Source: Corallococcus terminator (GTDB lineage: Bacteria; Myxococcota; Myxococcia; Myxococcales; Myxococcaceae). From it: a stretch of 64,000 nucleotides of DNA. The stretch lies in NCBI RefSeq assembly GCF_003611635.1, contig NZ_RAVZ01000002.1, positions 1 through 64,000 of the forward strand, written 5' to 3'. Below, piece after piece: positions 6,223 to 14,687 of the stretch (position 1 is its first letter; each line of letters begins with the position of its first letter). The notes under the pieces are model-generated. The model saw only the letters and a list, made by a program, of their open reading frames with translations, was not told the DNA's origin and made no database searches. The position numbers and the translations under genes are program-made.

Positions 6223-8436
6223 CTACTCCGGCTTGGCGCTCACCACGGGGCTGGGGGACACGGTGCCGCCCTTGTGCTGGGGCTCCAGCGCGTCGGCGAC
6301 CAGTTCGGTGATGTCCTTGACCTGGATCTGCTCGCGGCCGGTGTCGTTCTTCGCGTCGTTGAGCATCGTGGAGCAGAAGGGACAGGCCACCGCGACGATG
6401 CCGGCGCCGCCCTGCTCCTTGTAGTCACCCACCATGCCCGGCTTCTTCCGGTCCGCGGCGTCCGGGAAGGGCGTGGTCGGGTCCTCCGCGTGCTTGAGCG
6501 TGAGGGCCACTTCGTTGATGCGGTTGTGGTTGATGCGCGTGCCGATGTGCTCTTCCATCCACATCCGGCCGCCACCGGCGCCGCAGCAGAAGCCTTCGCG
6601 CTTGCTGCGCTGCATCTCCACCACTTCCAGGCCCGGGATGCTCTTGAGCACTTCACGGGGCGCGTCGTACACGCCGTTGTGCCGGCCCAGGTAGCAGGGG
6701 TCGTGGTAGGTCAGCTTGGTGGTGGTGTTCATCACCGACGAGAGCTTGATGCGCTTCTCGTTCAGCAACTCGTTGATGAGCTGCGTGTGGTTGATGACGC
6801 GGTACTCGCCGCCGAACTCCGGGTACTCGTTCTTGATGGTGTTGAAGCAGTGCGGGCACTGGGTGATGACCGCCTTCACGCCCATGGAGTTCCAGGACTC
6901 GACGTTCGTCTTCGCCAGCGTCTGGTACAGGTACTCGTTGCCCATGCGGCGCGCGGAGTCGCCGTTGCACATCTCCTGCTTGGACAGTGTCGCGAACGAC
7001 ACGCCCGCCTCGCGCAAAATCTTCACCAGCGCGCGGCTGACCTTCTTCTGCTTGTCGTCGTAGCTGCCCGCGCAGCCCACGAAGAACAGGTACTCGTACG
7101 GGCCGCCGTCGTCACCCCAGGTGGGCAGCGCCAGGTCGGAGGCCCACTCGTCGCGCTGGTCCTGGCCGATGCCCCAGGGGTTGCCCTGGCGCTCCATGCC
7201 CTCGAACACGCGCTGGATTTCGGGCGGGAACTCCGCCTTCACCTGCACCTGGTAGCGACGCATGTCGATAAGGCGCGGGACGTTCTCGATGAACACCGGG
7301 CACGCCTGCTCGCACCAGCCGCAGCTCGTGCACGCCCACACCGTCTCCGCCTTCAGCGCGCTGCCAATGATTTCCGGCAGGGGCTCCTTGATGCCGTTGG
7401 GGCCGTAGCCCTCTTCCACCCAGCGCTCGTTGTCCCAGAGCCAGTGCTTCAGGTCCTGGTTGACGGCCTTGTGCGTGAGCGGCTTGCCCGTGATGTACGT
7501 GGGACAGTGCGTCTGGCACCGACCGCATTCGGTACAGGAGTACAGGTCCAGGCCGTTCTTCCAGGTGAGGTCCTTCACCGTCGCGGCGCCGAACTCCTCC
7601 TTCTCCAGGTTGGGCGTGGGCAGCTTGCCGGTGGAGTGCGTGCGCTGGAAGAAGACGTTGGGCAGGCCCGTGATGATGTGGAAGTGCTTGCCCAGCGGCA
7701 GGAAGTTCAGGAACGCCAGGATGATGGCCAGGTGGATGAAGAAGCTCACCACGCCCACCACGTGCGCCGCCGTCGCTCCCAGCGGCATCATCCCCAGACC
7801 CACCACGCTGGTGATGGGCTCCCACCACACGAGCGCGGCCGGCGTCGTGGGCACCTGCGTGGCGCCCATCTGCACCTGCTCCGCGGCGGCGCGCGCGGCC
7901 ACCATGTGGCTGCCACCGAAGAGGAACTCGGTGAGCATCAGGCCCGCGATGAAGCCCAGGATGAGGTACGCCTCCCACGACTGGGACATGCGGTCCGGCT
8001 TCACCTTCCAGCGCGTCCACACGAAGTACGCCACGCCCGCCAGCGCCAGCCCCGCCACCACGTCCTTCACCAGCAGGTAGGCGCGGTAGAGGAACAGGAG
8101 CGGCGGCGCGGCATCCCACGCCGGGTGGCTCATGTCGGTGAGCACTTCCAGCGCGGTGGACGAAAAGCCCATCACGAACATCATGATGGTGCGCACCGCC
8201 AGCACCATGAACGCCGCGTAGATGAAGATGTGGAACAGGCCCGGCGTGAACTCCTCCGGATCCACCATGCGCTGCTGGCCCAACCCGAAGCGCAGAAGCT
8301 GCACCGCGCGGTAGGGGATGCGGTCCAGCCGGTTCTCCTTCTTCATCGCGAGCAGCACGCCCGCGCGGCCGGACATCGTGATGACGAAGAGCGAGAGAGC
8401 GCCTGCCAGGAGCAGGCCGGTGATGATGGGACTCAT
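6223..8436 (-). CDS. Membrane (Fe-S) oxidoreductase, ETF:quinone oxidoreductase (EMO/FadF, DUF224) type
   Basis: A 737-residue protein. The N-terminal third (to about residue 270) has some six membrane segments like the cytochrome b / NarI-type domain. Two 4Fe-4S motifs follow: CTECGRCQTHCP near residue 300 and CTSCGWCEQACP near residue 370. The C-terminal half has the CCG-type cysteine-rich domains of heterodisulfide reductase subunit D (DPCYLGR, FCCGAGGG, ACPFC). This architecture is that of proteins proposed to pass electrons from electron-transferring flavoprotein, during acyl-CoA oxidation, into the quinone pool. No etfAB or acyl-CoA dehydrogenase gene is adjacent, so the donor is inferred. 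ATG at 8436 has GAGG 4 nt upstream. Confidence 0.85.
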   Translation of the reverse strand: MSPIITGLLLAGALSLFVITMSGRAGVLLAMKKENRLDRIPYRAVQLLRFGLGQQRMVDPEEFTPGLFHIFIYAAFMVLAVRTIMMFVMGFSSTALEVLTDMSHPAWDAAPPLLFLYRAYLLVKDVVAGLALAGVAYFVWTRWKVKPDRMSQSWEAYLILGFIAGLMLTEFLFGGSHMVAARAAAEQVQMGATQVPTTPAALVWWEPITSVVGLGMMPLGATAAHVVGVVSFFIHLAIILAFLNFLPLGKHFHIITGLPNVFFQRTHSTGKLPTPNLEKEEFGAATVKDLTWKNGLDLYSCTECGRCQTHCPTYITGKPLTHKAVNQDLKHWLWDNERWVEEGYGPNGIKEPLPEIIGSALKAETVWACTSCGWCEQACPVFIENVPRLIDMRRYQVQVKAEFPPEIQRVFEGMERQGNPWGIGQDQRDEWASDLALPTWGDDGGPYEYLFFVGCAGSYDDKQKKVSRALVKILREAGVSFATLSKQEMCNGDSARRMGNEYLYQTLAKTNVESWNSMGVKAVITQCPHCFNTIKNEYPEFGGEYRVINHTQLINELLNEKRIKLSSVMNTTTKLTYHDPCYLGRHNGVYDAPREVLKSIPGLEVVEMQRSKREGFCCGAGGGRMWMEEHIGTRINHNRINEVALTLKHAEDPTTPFPDAADRKKPGMVGDYKEQGGAGIVAVACPFCSTMLNDAKNDTGREQIQVKDITELVADALEPQHKGGTVSPSPVVSAKPE

Positions 8437-8853
8437 GGAACCTCTGGACCTCTGGGGCCGCACGGCGCGGGCGCCGGGTTGCCGCGTTGCGGCAATTCTT
8501 GAGTGTTCGTCAACCCTAACAGGGGTGATTCTCGAATCAAGCCTCGTACATCAGAGCGTGTCCGGCAGCAGGCCCTGCCAGGTCGGCGCACGTCCTCGTT
8601 GTCCGGTACCACAACCGCGCCTGGCCTGCTGGACGGCAGGCGGCCGGGCGTGGGCCGTTGGACGTCAGAGAAACTTTGGGGGCCCGAGGGCTTTACAAAA
8701 CCGGGGCGAACTCCCAACATGTTCGTAAATCGGTCAAGCACCGCTTGTAAAGGGTCCCGCATGGGGCGGGCCCGGTGACCGACGCAGGGCGTCCAAGGGG
8801 ATGCGAGCTGGTAGAGCCGTACACCCCGTGAATGGAGCGCCAAGGAGCCGGAC
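8437..8853. other. 417-bp intergenic region with an inverted repeat
   Basis: No gene is supported here; the open frames show no coding bias. The region must contain the promoter for the minus-strand oxidoreductase and one for the 51-residue gene. It holds a perfect 8-bp inverted repeat, CTTTACAA at 8691-8698 and TTGTAAAG at 8745-8752, 46 bp apart, and the first copy of a duplicated block described separately. Confidence 0.5.
8725..8793 (+). repeat. Leader block A (second copy at 9181-9240)
   Basis: Two short blocks recur in the same order and orientation about 450 bp downstream. GTAAATCGGTCAAGCAC at 8725-8741 matches 15 of 17 bases at 9181-9197, and GACGCAGGGCGTCC at 8780-8793 is identical at 9227-9240. 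The spacing differs by 9 bp. The blocks precede the 51-residue gene here and the VWA gene in the second copy, so they may be shared regulatory sequence or remains of a duplication. Confidence 0.5.
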
Positions 8854-9009
8854 ATGAGCCACGACGACAGCACGTACCTGGATGAGGGGCGGGACTATCT
8901 CTACACGGGCGATGATGGTCAGGCCGGAGTGCCTCTCCAGCCCGTGGACGGCCAGCGCTGGGGCCACCTGGATGAAGAGGCCTGGGGCGGCTGGGACGTG
9001 GTGGAGTGA
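8854..9009 (+). CDS. Small acidic protein, 51 residues
   Basis: ATG at 8854 with AAGGAG 8 nt upstream opens a 51-codon frame ending TGA at 9007-9009. The product is strongly acidic and aromatic: it starts MSHDDSTYLDEGRDY and ends with a Trp/Glu-rich segment (RWGHLDEEAWGGWDVVE). Third codon positions are mostly G or C, as in neighbouring genes. A hairpin terminator lies 7 nt after the stop, which supports an independent transcription unit. No membrane segment, cysteine or known domain is seen. Function unknown; an inhibitor or peptide-type regulator is possible but nothing shows it. Confidence 0.6.
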   Translation: MSHDDSTYLDEGRDYLYTGDDGQAGVPLQPVDGQRWGHLDEEAWGGWDVVE

Positions 9010-9015
9010 GCCGGG

Positions 9016-9045
9016 GCCCCCGCGGCCCGTGGACTGCGCGGGGGC
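9016..9045 (+). terminator. Terminator of the 51-residue gene
   Basis: The arms GCCCCCGCG (9016-9024) and CGCGGGGGC (9037-9045) pair perfectly over 9 bp around a 12-nt loop. They are followed by ATTTGT and sit 7 nt after the stop codon of the small acidic gene. Confidence 0.65.
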
Positions 9046-9513
9046 ATTTGTCAGGACGTCGGGGAGCTTGCACTCCCGGGCGGTGATGCAGTGCGCTGGA
9101 CGCGGCGCTCCCCTTCGTCTGGAAGGGTCGAGTTCCCGGGCCAGGATTTCGCGGGTCGACTTTCTCCGACCGCTCCAGAAGTAAATCCGTAAAGCACTGA
9201 GCGGTGGTCCGGAAGCGTGGATGACGCAGGGCGTCCTTGTCATCACGCGCGGTCCTGCCCCGCTGATCGCCACACCTGGGAGGGGTTCGTCCCGAGGCCC
9301 GGATGAAGGGGGCCGCTGGGAGGCGGGCTTCGCGCGGAGGGTGGCGGGATGGCCGGCCGGAGCGATTGCTTTCACGACCGGAAACCCGACATCCTGTCCG
9401 TGAGCGGCAGGACTTCCGGGACGGACGCGGGCCAGGCAGGGGCGTCCGGGGCCAGGGGAGTCTTCGCGACGGATTCGCGGCAGGATGGCCCCATCCACCA
9501 TGCGGGAGTGCGG
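9046..9513. other. 468-bp region without a supported gene
   Basis: Frames here are short or lack coding bias. The region contains the second copy of the duplicated block (GTAAATCCGTAAAGCAC at 9181-9197 and GACGCAGGGCGTCC at 9227-9240) and must hold the promoter of the VWA gene. The frame of the VWA gene is open back to 9349, but the stretch before 9514 is low in coding character and was not taken as protein. Confidence 0.45.
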
Positions 9514-10809
9514 ATGAAGCAGACGGCCTGGGCAGTGGAGCGCGACGCGGAAGGCGGCCGCGAAGTGCTGCTGCTCGTGACGCTGGAGGCTGAAGCGGAG
9601 ACGCCTCGGGCCCCGGTGGCGGTGAACCTGGTCATCGACCGCAGCGCGTCCATGCGGGGCGCGCCGCTGGCGGCGGCGGTGGAGGCGGCGCGGGCGCTGG
9701 TGGAGCGCGCGGGCCCCCGCGACTACGTGGGCCTGCTCACCTTCGACGCGGACGCGGAGCAGGTGCTGCCCGTGCGCGCGATGGACGCCGGCGCCAAGGC
9801 GACCTTCCTGAAGACGCTGTCCCGCCTGGAGTCGGGCGAGGGCACCGCGCTGCACGAAGCCGTGGAGCGGGGCGCGGAGGCGGTGCGGCGCGTGCTGGTG
9901 CCGGGCGCCCGTCCGCAGCTCTTGATGCTCACCGACGGCGAGCCCTCCGTGGGCCCCACCGCGCTGGGCGAGTTCAAGGTGCTGGGCACGCGGGTGACGG
10001 ACTCCGGCGTGGCGCTGCACGCGCTGGGACTGGGCCGGCACTACCTGCCGGAGATTCTCGAAGCCCTCACGGGCCCCTCCGGCACGGGCTTCACGCACGT
10101 GGACGACGCGGAAGGGCTGCCGCTGGCGGTGGGCGCGCTGGGCGCGGAGCTGTTCGGGGAGGTGGTGTCGGACGCGCGCGTGTACGTGCTGCCCACCGGC
10201 TTCGCGGATTTGCGCTGCCGTCACCGCTACCCGTCGCGTGTGGAAGGCGATGCGATGAGCGCGGCGCTGGGTGCGGTGTCGCACGCGTTCGCTCGCCGGG
10301 TCCTCTTCGCGGGCGTGCTGGAGAAGGGCGAGTGGAACCTCACCGTCACGGCCTCGTACACGGAGCACAACGACACCCGGCGGATGTCCGTGCCGGTGAC
10401 GCGCCTGTTGCCGGACAGTGAAGAGGGGCGCTTCGTGCGCGCCGTGTCCGCGGAGCTGGAGCTGGTCTCCTTCGAGGCCGCCGCGTGGAAGGCCCTGTCC
10501 CGGCGGCAGCAGGAAGCAGCCGAGCGGGCGCTCGAGGGCGCGGACAAGGGGCTCTACAAGCTGGCCCGGCTGGGCGCGTCGGACGTCCCCGCGCAGCGGC
10601 ACGTGGACCGGCTGGCGGACCTGCGCCGGGCGGTGGAGCGCCGGGCGGCCCAGCCGTCCGCGCTGGGGGTGCGCCGGGCCCAGTCGGAGGTGTCCCGCAT
10701 CACCATGAGCCGCATCGGGCCCGCGCTGCCGGTGGCGGCCAACGGGGGCGCCCTGCCCGCCGGGAACGTGGCGGCCATCCTTCCCTGGAAGACGGACGAG
10801 AAGCCGTAA
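9514..10809 (+). CDS. von Willebrand factor A domain protein
   Basis: A 431-residue protein without signal peptide. Residues about 25-200 form a VWA domain: the metal-ion-dependent adhesion site DxSxS is intact in VIDRSASM, a TDGEPSVG segment follows, and the usual alternation of hydrophobic strands and helices is present. The C-terminal 230 residues are beta-rich, then helical and charged, with no recognised catalytic site. Such cytosolic VWA proteins usually serve as metal-dependent binding platforms in complexes. No AAA+ ATPase is adjacent, unlike the VWA protein at 31537. ATG at 9514 is preceded by GGGAG. Confidence 0.78.
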   Translation: MKQTAWAVERDAEGGREVLLLVTLEAEAETPRAPVAVNLVIDRSASMRGAPLAAAVEAARALVERAGPRDYVGLLTFDADAEQVLPVRAMDAGAKATFLKTLSRLESGEGTALHEAVERGAEAVRRVLVPGARPQLLMLTDGEPSVGPTALGEFKVLGTRVTDSGVALHALGLGRHYLPEILEALTGPSGTGFTHVDDAEGLPLAVGALGAELFGEVVSDARVYVLPTGFADLRCRHRYPSRVEGDAMSAALGAVSHAFARRVLFAGVLEKGEWNLTVTASYTEHNDTRRMSVPVTRLLPDSEEGRFVRAVSAELELVSFEAAAWKALSRRQQEAAERALEGADKGLYKLARLGASDVPAQRHVDRLADLRRAVERRAAQPSALGVRRAQSEVSRITMSRIGPALPVAANGGALPAGNVAAILPWKTDEKP

Positions 10810-10864
10810 CCTCCCGTCCTCTGGGCCGTATCCGAGTGCGACGGGACCCGACGTGGGCTCCCGC

Positions 10865-10885
10865 CACGCCCGGCGTGCGGGCGTG
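10865..10885 (+). terminator. Hairpin after the VWA gene
   Basis: The arms CACGCCCG (10865-10872) and CGGGCGTG (10878-10885) form 8 perfect pairs around a 5-nt loop, 55 nt after the VWA stop. No T-run follows, so termination by this hairpin alone is uncertain. Confidence 0.35.
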
Positions 10886-10976
10886 AGGAATGGCCGGCTG
10901 CCTGGAAGGTTGAGTGGACCCGCAGGGGACGCATCCCAGGTAGCACGGCGTTCCCAGGTGGATTAACGGGAGTCGC

Positions 10977-13301
10977 ATGACGCATCCGTGGCGCAAGAGG
11001 TCTGGAAGCCGGCTCGGTGGACTGGGCGCGGTGGCGATGGTGCTGCTGGCGGCGGTGGCGCACGCCGCCCTGCCGGCCTCCGCCGTGGGCAGTACCGCGC
11101 CCGACGAGGGCGACCCGCGGCTGGAAGGCGCGCTGCTGCTGGACACCACGCAGGTGAAGGCGGGCGGCGAGCTGCGCGTGGGCGTGCGCCTCAAGCTGGA
11201 CCCGGACTGGCACGTCTACTGGAAGAACCCGGGGGACTCGGGGCTGGCCACGGAGGTGTCGTGGGATGCGCCGGGCGTCAAGGTGGGCGACCTGCGCTGG
11301 CCGTTCCCGCAGACCTTCCGCACGCCGGATGGCTTCATCACCACGCACGGCTACCACGACGAGGTGCTGCTGTTCGCCCCGGCGCATGTGTCCGAATCCG
11401 CCACCGGCACGCTGACGGTGTCGGCGGCGGTGGATGCGCTCGCGTGCAAGGTGCACTGCATCCCCGCGCAGTTGGTGCTGTCGCGCACGCTGCCGGTGGG
11501 CCCGGAGACGGTGACGGACGCGGAGTTCGCGCCGCTGTTCGACGCGGCGCAGGCCCAGGTTCCGGCGGCTCCCGGCGCGCAGGGTGCGCCGCGCGTGGCC
11601 CTGGCGCTGGACGGCGCGACGCTCACCGCGGGCAAGCCGTTCACTGGCACGCTCACCGTGACGACGGCGGACGGCAAGCCGTTCGCGGGCAACGTGGAGG
11701 GTGACTTCTTCGTGCCCGGCCGCATCGCGGGCGTGGACACGGTGGCGCTGAAGCCGTCGGGGCCGGGCCGCTTCGCGCTGGAGGGCAAGGCGTCGTCGGT
11801 GGTGCCGAAGGGCGAGCCCCGGCTCACGGGTGCGCTGCGTCTGGGCACGCAGACCGCGGGCTTCACGGCGGTGGACGTGGACGCGCCGCTCGCGCCGGTG
11901 GTGGCGGACGCTGCGGTGGCGGCGGGGCCCGCGCCGTTGAAGCTGCCGTCGGTGAAGGACGCGGCGGGCAAGGTGCAGCCCGTGGCCGTGGCGAGCGCCC
12001 CGGTGGCGGCGGAGTCTCCGATGGGCTTGGGGCTCGCGCTGGTGTTCGCGTTCCTGGGCGGCGCGCTGCTCAACCTGATGCCGTGCGTGTTCCCGGTGCT
12101 GGCGCTCAAGGCGTACGGCTTCACGCGGATGGTGCAGGAGGAGAAGGGGAAGGTCGCGCCGCACGCGGCGGCGTACGCGGGTGGCATCCTGGCGACGATG
12201 ATGCTGCTGGCGGGCGCGGTGCTGGCGGTGCGCGCGGGCGGCACGAGCGTGGGCTGGGGCTTCCAGTTCCAGGAGCCGCTGTTCGTCGCGGCGGTGAGCG
12301 CCATCCTGGTGGCGTTCGCGCTGAACCTCTTCGGCGTGTACACGCTGGGCGCGGACGGCACTGCGCTGGCGGGCAAGGTGGACCAGAGCCACGGCCTGAT
12401 GCGCAGCGCGGGCGAGGGTGTGCTCGCGGTGGTGCTGGCCACGCCGTGTTCGGCGCCGCTGTTGGGCACGGCGGTGGGCTTCGCCTTCGCGGCGGGCCCG
12501 GCCACGGTGGTGGCGGTGTTCCTGGCGCTGGGCCTGGGCCTGGCGCTGCCCTTCTGCGTGCTGGTGCTGGTGCCGGGGCTCGCGCAGCGGCTTCCGAAGC
12601 CGGGCATGTGGATGGAGCGCGGCAAGCAGTTCCTGGGCTTCGCGCTGCTGGCCACCACGGTGTGGCTGGTGTGGGTGATGGGCGGGCTCGCGGGCGTGGA
12701 CGGGATGGGGCGGCTGCTCGCGTTCCTCATCGCGGTGGGCCTGGGCACGTGGCTGTATGGCCAGTCGCAGGGGCTGGAGGGTGGACGCCGGGGCGTGACG
12801 GTGGGCCTGGCGGTGTTGACGCTGGTGGGCGCGGGCACGGTGGCGCTGCGCTTCGACGAGGCGCAGGCGTCGGTGGAGACGCGCGGCGCGACGGCGTCGG
12901 CGCATGGCGGCTCGCAGCCGTGGGACGAGGCGGCGGTGGCCGCGGCGCTGGCGGCGGGGCAGCCGGTGTTCGTGGACTTCACGGCGGACTGGTGCCTGAC
13001 GTGCAAGTTCAACGAGCGCACCGTGCTGTCGCGCGAGGATGTGCGTCAGGCGTTCATGAAGCACAACGTGGCCTTCTTCGTGGCGGACTGGACGCGCCGG
13101 GATGCGCGCATCACCACGAAGCTGGCGGCGCATGGCCGCGCGGGCGTGCCCATGTACCTGGTGCTGAGCCCGGGCTCGCCGGACAAGCCCGAGGTGCTCA
13201 ATGAATTGCTCACCGCCGACAGCGTCATCCAGGCGGTGCAGCGCGCGGATGGATGTGAGTCGCCGTTGAAGGCGGGCTCGGTGGTGTGCTCCCGGCCCTG
13301 A
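10977..13301 (+). CDS. Thiol:disulfide interchange protein, DsbD/ScsB family
   Basis: A 774-residue inner-membrane protein that would carry electrons from cytosolic thioredoxin to periplasmic thiol proteins. It has a signal segment in the first 30 residues, an N-terminal beta domain of DsbD/ScsB type with a CKVHC pair near residue 157, and a central eight-helix DsbD/CcdA domain with the membrane cysteines in NLMPCVFPVL (about 368) and ATPCSAPLL (about 489). The C-terminal thioredoxin-fold domain carries the active site DWCLTCKF (about 672). All three cysteine pairs expected for an electron relay are present. The length fits ScsB better than classical DsbD. A redoxin gene follows 74 nt downstream and is the likely partner. 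Confidence 0.88.
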   Translation: MTHPWRKRSGSRLGGLGAVAMVLLAAVAHAALPASAVGSTAPDEGDPRLEGALLLDTTQVKAGGELRVGVRLKLDPDWHVYWKNPGDSGLATEVSWDAPGVKVGDLRWPFPQTFRTPDGFITTHGYHDEVLLFAPAHVSESATGTLTVSAAVDALACKVHCIPAQLVLSRTLPVGPETVTDAEFAPLFDAAQAQVPAAPGAQGAPRVALALDGATLTAGKPFTGTLTVTTADGKPFAGNVEGDFFVPGRIAGVDTVALKPSGPGRFALEGKASSVVPKGEPRLTGALRLGTQTAGFTAVDVDAPLAPVVADAAVAAGPAPLKLPSVKDAAGKVQPVAVASAPVAAESPMGLGLALVFAFLGGALLNLMPCVFPVLALKAYGFTRMVQEEKGKVAPHAAAYAGGILATMMLLAGAVLAVRAGGTSVGWGFQFQEPLFVAAVSAILVAFALNLFGVYTLGADGTALAGKVDQSHGLMRSAGEGVLAVVLATPCSAPLLGTAVGFAFAAGPATVVAVFLALGLGLALPFCVLVLVPGLAQRLPKPGMWMERGKQFLGFALLATTVWLVWVMGGLAGVDGMGRLLAFLIAVGLGTWLYGQSQGLEGGRRGVTVGLAVLTLVGAGTVALRFDEAQASVETRGATASAHGGSQPWDEAAVAAALAAGQPVFVDFTADWCLTCKFNERTVLSREDVRQAFMKHNVAFFVADWTRRDARITTKLAAHGRAGVPMYLVLSPGSPDKPEVLNELLTADSVIQAVQRADGCESPLKAGSVVCSRP

Positions 13302-13375
13302 GTGTCCGGGTGTCTGGGATGGAAGTGGTGGCAGTGGTGTGGATGCGCAGCGTTCAACTCTCTGGAGGTTCCGTC

Positions 13376-13960
13376 ATGAATCCGTTCTTCAAGGCAGTCG
13401 CGCTCTCCGTGGCTTTCGTCGGGGCTCCCGTTCTGGCTGCTGACACCGCGGAGGTGGGCAAGCCCGCTCCGGCGTTCACGCTCAAGGACGAGGCCGGCAA
13501 GTCGCACGCGCTGGCGGACTACAAGGGCAAGGTCGTGGTGCTGGAGTGGACGAACTCGGAGTGCCCGTTCGTGAAGCGGCACTACGAGGCGAAGACGATG
13601 CAGACGACGCAGAAGGGCTTCGATGCGAAGAAGGTGGTGTGGCTGACGGTGGACTCCACCGCGTCGCACAACGCGAAGTTCGCGGCGGACTGGAAGAAGA
13701 AGGAAGGCTTCACGCAGCCGGTGCTCATCGACACGGATGGCAAGGTGGGCAAGAGCTACGCCGCGAAGACGACGCCGCACATGTACGTCATCGACGGTGA
13801 GGGCGTGGTGCGCTACGCGGGCGCCATCGACGACGACGCGCGCGGCAAGGGCGCGACGACCAACTACGTGAAGACGGCGGTCGACGCGGTCCTCACCGGC
13901 CAGCAGGTCCCGACGGCGACCTCCGAGCCGTACGGCTGCTCGGTGAAGTACAAGAGCTGA
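13376..13960 (+). CDS. Exported redoxin (AhpC/TSA-like, thioredoxin fold)
   Basis: A 194-residue protein with a clear Sec signal peptide ending near ALA at residues 20-22. The mature part has the redoxin fold: VGKPAPAFTLKDE, then KVVVLEWTNSECPFVKRH, where the single cysteine near residue 62 sits at the peroxidatic position, and later TTPHMYVID with the cis-proline. A second cysteine lies near the C-terminus (YGCSVKY). This is the CPFV type of periplasmic peroxiredoxin-like proteins. Its position behind the DsbD/ScsB-like gene suggests that the membrane protein keeps it reduced. GGAGG is 8 nt before ATG. A strong terminator follows. Confidence 0.85.
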   Translation: MNPFFKAVALSVAFVGAPVLAADTAEVGKPAPAFTLKDEAGKSHALADYKGKVVVLEWTNSECPFVKRHYEAKTMQTTQKGFDAKKVVWLTVDSTASHNAKFAADWKKKEGFTQPVLIDTDGKVGKSYAAKTTPHMYVIDGEGVVRYAGAIDDDARGKGATTNYVKTAVDAVLTGQQVPTATSEPYGCSVKYKS

Positions 13961-13986
13961 GCCGTCCCGTTCTCGTGACGTGAATG

Positions 13987-14025
13987 AGGCCCGTGTCCCT
14001 TCGTGGGACGCGGGCCTTCTTTATT
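13987..14025 (+). terminator. Terminator with stem identical to the one at 15658
   Basis: A 13-bp stem (AGGCCCGTGTCCC at 13987-13999 with GGGACGCGGGCCT at 14005-14017, one G-T pair) is followed by TCTTTATT. It ends the dsbD-like/redoxin unit. The same stem recurs just after the AbiE-type pair. Confidence 0.85.
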
Positions 14026-14052
14026 GGGATTCCAATGGGTTGGCGGTGAGGC

Positions 14053-14081
14053 TTGTTGATTCAGAAGTACGGTTGTATGTT
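14053..14081 (+). promoter_or_regulatory. Likely sigma-70-type promoter of the AbiE pair
   Basis: TTGTTG (14053-14058) and TATGTT (14076-14081) are separated by 17 bp in an unusually AT-rich stretch for this window. A ribosome site AGGAGA (14088-14093) and the ATG at 14106 follow. The low GC of this short region contrasts with its surroundings. Confidence 0.5.
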
Positions 14082-14105
14082 TTTTTCAGGAGACTTCGTA
14101 CAGCC

Positions 14106-14687
14106 ATGCCGCCCGCTGCTCATCCAACCCTCGAACAAGGTCGCGTCTACCGGACGAAGGAGCTTGGGCGTTGGGGCAAGAATGCGCCTCGTCTGGTGAA
14201 GCGACTGGTGAGCGAGGGAGCGCTGATTCCCCTGGCCCAGGGACTCTTCGCTTGTCCGAAGAAGGGGCGCTTCGGCCCTGTGGCGCCGACTGATTCGGAG
14301 ATCATGCGGGCATTCTTGGAGGATGCACCGTTCGTCTTCACCGGACCCGAGCGATGGAATGCGCTGGGCTTGGGGTCGACTGCCGTGTTCGCCACGTCCC
14401 TCGTCTACAACACGAAGCGTTCGGGTTTGTTTGAACTGGGAGGGCGGAAGTTCGACCTGCGACGTGTTGCTTTTCCCCAGCCTCCGACACCGGAGTGGTT
14501 CGTGATCGATCTCTTCGAGAACGCGGGGAGTGTCAGTGCCTCACCTAGAATGCTGGCGGATGCATTGGTGCGAGTCCTTCGCCGAGGCGCGTTCGACATC
14601 CAGCGGTTGGGTGAGATGGTCGACCGGTTTGGCAAGCGGAGCACCCAGGTGTTGGTACATGACGCGATCCAGGTGGCCACTGTTTGA
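14106..14687 (+). CDS. AbiEi-type (DUF6088-like) antitoxin/regulator
   Basis: A 193-residue protein. The N-terminal third looks like a winged-helix domain (GRVYRTKELGRWGKNAPRLV, then LVSEGALIPLAQGLFACP), as in type IV AbiEi antitoxins that bind the operon promoter. The remainder matches the conserved C-terminal region of these proteins (FTGPERWNALGLG, VYNTKRSG). The downstream gene encodes the matching nucleotidyltransferase toxin and overlaps by 4 nt (TTGA). Type IV antitoxins act on the target or on toxin activity rather than by forming a tight complex. GC content is lower than in neighbouring genes, suggesting transfer. ATG at 14106 is preceded by AGGAGA. Confidence 0.78.
   Translation: MPPAAHPTLEQGRVYRTKELGRWGKNAPRLVKRLVSEGALIPLAQGLFACPKKGRFGPVAPTDSEIMRAFLEDAPFVFTGPERWNALGLGSTAVFATSLVYNTKRSGLFELGGRKFDLRRVAFPQPPTPEWFVIDLFENAGSVSASPRMLADALVRVLRRGAFDIQRLGEMVDRFGKRSTQVLVHDAIQVATV

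Noticed and set aside
6274-8502. A 742-codon plus-strand frame opposite the Fe-S oxidoreductase
   Set aside because: The minus strand carries both 4Fe-4S motifs and membrane segments; the plus frame is a GC-driven shadow.
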